From NCBI GenBank assembly GCA_025055215.1, contig JANWYO010000109.1, forward strand, positions 1-35,627: DNA of 35,627 bases. Direction: 5' to 3'. Position 1 is the stretch's first letter; each line of letters begins with the position of its first letter. The stretch comes from Gemmataceae bacterium. Lineage in GTDB: Bacteria; Planctomycetota; Planctomycetia; Gemmatales; Gemmataceae. Positions 34,380 through 35,627 of the stretch are shown in pieces. The notes beneath the pieces were generated by a model. It made no database searches. It saw only the letters and a program-made list of their open reading frames with translations, and was not told where the DNA came from. The position numbers and the translations under genes were made by a program.

Positions 34380-34408
34380 ATGCTAGGTCGTTGGCCGGAC
34401 CTGTGCAA
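34380..34408 (-). promoter_or_regulatory. Candidate promoter upstream of the DUF1501 gene
   Basis: TTGCAC (34403-34408) and TAGCAT (34380-34385) on the minus strand with a 17-bp spacer. The leader to ATG 34255 would be about 118 nt. In the rest of 34256-34567 I see no gene or strong structure. Confidence 0.35.
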
Positions 34409-34567
34409 GGAAAAAGCCGAAGTCTCTCGGCAGGTCGGCCAGCTCGGCCGGGGGCGACGCGGCGGGGCAGAGCCAGCGCGCACCAATGAATCAGCTCGGC
34501 GGAGAGGAGGGAAGAACCGCCACCTGCAACGCTCGACCCCACCTTTGGCGTTCGAGGTTCGCCCGAG

Positions 34568-35473
34568 TCAGGCGGTCACGTTTTGGCACTCGACCCTGCG
34601 CTGCACGCGCTTCAGCAATCCCGCGAGCACTCGGCCGGGGCCGATTTCGTAGAAGCGATCAATGCCAGCGGCCAGGAGGTTGCGAAGGATCTGCTCCCAC
34701 AAGACTGGTTGGACGACCTGCTGAACCAACAGCGACCGGATCTCCGCGGGATCGGTGTGGGGTTGGGCATCGACATTCGACCAGACAGGGATGCGTGGCT
34801 TATGGATTTCGACGCCGGCCAACGCCGCGGCCAGGCGCTCGTCGGCAGGTTTCATCAGCGGCGTGTGGAAAGCCCCGGCAACGGTTAAGCGGACCGTCCG
34901 GGCCCCCTGGGCCTCGGCCAGGCCGATGATCGCCTCGCACGCCGCCTGGGTTCCTGAGACCACCAGATTGCCGGGGCATAGGCGGTTGGCGATCTGGATC
35001 CAGCCGTGCGGCCGCACGGCCGCACATAACTCCTCGACCTGCTCCGGTTCCAGGCCGAGGATGCTGACCATGCCGCTGGGCTGGGCATCGGAGGCGGCCT
35101 GCATCGCTTCGCCGCGCTGCTGCACCACCCGCAAGCCGTCGGCAAAGGACAAGGCACCGGCAAAGACCAGGGCGGTGTACTCGCCGAGGCTGAGGCCGGC
35201 GGTTGCTTCACAGGCTTCGACAGTAGCCGGTTCCGTTTCTTTGAGCGATTCGAGGGCGGCGAGGCTGCTGACGAAGATGGCTGGCTGACTGACGACGGTG
35301 GAGTTGAGCCTTTCGGCGGGCCCGTGGAAGCAGAGCTGCGCCAGGTCGTAGCCGAGAATGGTCGCCGCCTCGTCGAAGAGCCGACGGGCGGCGGGGAGGC
35401 GGTCGCACAGGGTTTGGCCCATGCCGATGCTCTGGGCCCCCTGGCCGGGGAAGAGGAAAGCAATCCGTGGCAT
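34568..35473 (-). CDS. fabD: Malonyl-CoA-acyl carrier protein transacylase
   Basis: A 301-residue FabD that transfers malonyl groups from CoA to acyl carrier protein for fatty acid synthesis. Family elements: FLFPGQGAQSIGMG (7-20), the nucleophile S95 in AGLSLGEYTAL, the catalytic histidine in GAFHTPLM, ANRLCPGNLVVSG, and the C-terminal FYEIGPGRVLAGL. The residue before the nucleophile, usually His (GHSLGE), is Leu94 here. The start is ATG 35473 with AAAGGAG 5 nt upstream; the frame is open to the homopolymer at the right edge but nothing there is coding. Other fab genes are not in the window and may lie beyond the right edge. Confidence 0.94.
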   Translation of the reverse strand: MPRIAFLFPGQGAQSIGMGQTLCDRLPAARRLFDEAATILGYDLAQLCFHGPAERLNSTVVSQPAIFVSSLAALESLKETEPATVEACEATAGLSLGEYTALVFAGALSFADGLRVVQQRGEAMQAASDAQPSGMVSILGLEPEQVEELCAAVRPHGWIQIANRLCPGNLVVSGTQAACEAIIGLAEAQGARTVRLTVAGAFHTPLMKPADERLAAALAGVEIHKPRIPVWSNVDAQPHTDPAEIRSLLVQQVVQPVLWEQILRNLLAAGIDRFYEIGPGRVLAGLLKRVQRRVECQNVTA

Positions 35474-35503
35474 GGCGACTCCTTTGCGGGCGGGCCGAAG
35501 GGG

Positions 35504-35509
35504 AGTATA
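35504..35509 (-). promoter_or_regulatory. TATACT -10 box of fabD
   Basis: TATACT on the minus strand, 30 bp before ATG 35473, giving a leader of roughly 25 nt. Any -35 box lies in the GC-rich stretch toward the edge and is not recognisable. Confidence 0.4.
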
Positions 35510-35558
35510 GCAATGGCGGGGCGGCGAGGCTTGGGGTGGTGGGGCCGGCCGGGGCGGG

Positions 35559-35580
35559 CCCCCCCCCCCCCCCCCCCCCC
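35559..35580. repeat. 22-base C homopolymer near the window edge
   Basis: An uninterrupted run of 22 C, followed by further C/G-rich sequence to the end. Such runs at contig ends are typical of poly-G read artefacts, so sequence beyond about 35540 should not be trusted. Confidence 0.85.
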
Positions 35581-35627
35581 GCCCGGGGGCGGGCCACACC
35601 CCCCCCACCACAAATAGGTGGCGCCGG

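Noticed and set aside
1-35627. Defence island, prophage or biosynthetic cluster
   Set aside because: I found no nucleases, integrases, phage structural genes, or polyketide or peptide synthetase genes; fabD is a stand-alone housekeeping transacylase.

Overview
The window reads as chromosome from a planctomycete, most likely a Gemmata-like lineage. GC content is high. It carries protein families largely typical of Planctomycetes (DUF1501, DUF1552, and a DUF1587/1592/1588/1585 two-haem cytochrome), a formylglycine sulfatase, several twin-arginine signal peptides, and a 1166-residue membrane protein with a long low-complexity tail. I saw no rRNA, tRNA, CRISPR array, insertion sequence or phage gene. 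Family names come from motif recognition, not database searches.

Layout. (1) 162-8365, minus strand: a six-gene run with very short or overlapping junctions: GntR/UTRA repressor, two-haem DUF1592-type cytochrome, DUF1552 Tat protein, leucine-rich-repeat-like protein with a TTG start, sulfatase, and Tat-exported TIM-barrel sugar-phosphate-isomerase-like protein. A sigma70-like promoter with a perfect 15-bp palindrome on it lies just upstream of the regulator. (2) 8366-13794: the dabB-dabA pair (a NuoL-like membrane subunit and a DUF2309 beta-carbonic-anhydrase-like subunit that together take up inorganic carbon), flanked by two diverged copies of a ~132-bp hairpin element, with a winged-helix regulator transcribed divergently. 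(3) 13902-25576, minus strand: carbon metabolism. A DcuC-like dicarboxylate carrier, a redoxin/c-haem/copper-monooxygenase-like fusion, glycolate oxidase glcD-glcE-glcF, a DapA-family aldolase, an orphan HlyD-type protein, methylisocitrate lyase (prpB) and a 2-methylcitrate-synthase-like enzyme (prpC). (4) 25707-29901: an RNase HI-like gene on the plus strand, convergent with the giant low-complexity protein across a perfect palindromic terminator candidate. (5) 30026-32829: glucose-6-phosphate isomerase and an archaeal-type cofactor-independent phosphoglycerate mutase, divergent around a 27-bp palindrome. (6) 32855-35473, minus strand: an orphan DUF1501 protein and fabD. The right end has a 22-base C run that looks like an assembly or sequencing artefact.

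How the genes fit together. Region 1 looks like a substrate-induced export and degradation operon, perhaps for a sulfated compound. Region 2 supplies bicarbonate, although no RuBisCO or carboxysome gene is visible. Region 3 handles two- and three-carbon acids (glycolate, propionyl-CoA/methylcitrate, dicarboxylates). Region 5 is central glycolysis. The most interesting items are the repressor-controlled operon of region 1 with its built-in operator, and the dab locus bracketed by twin hairpin elements.
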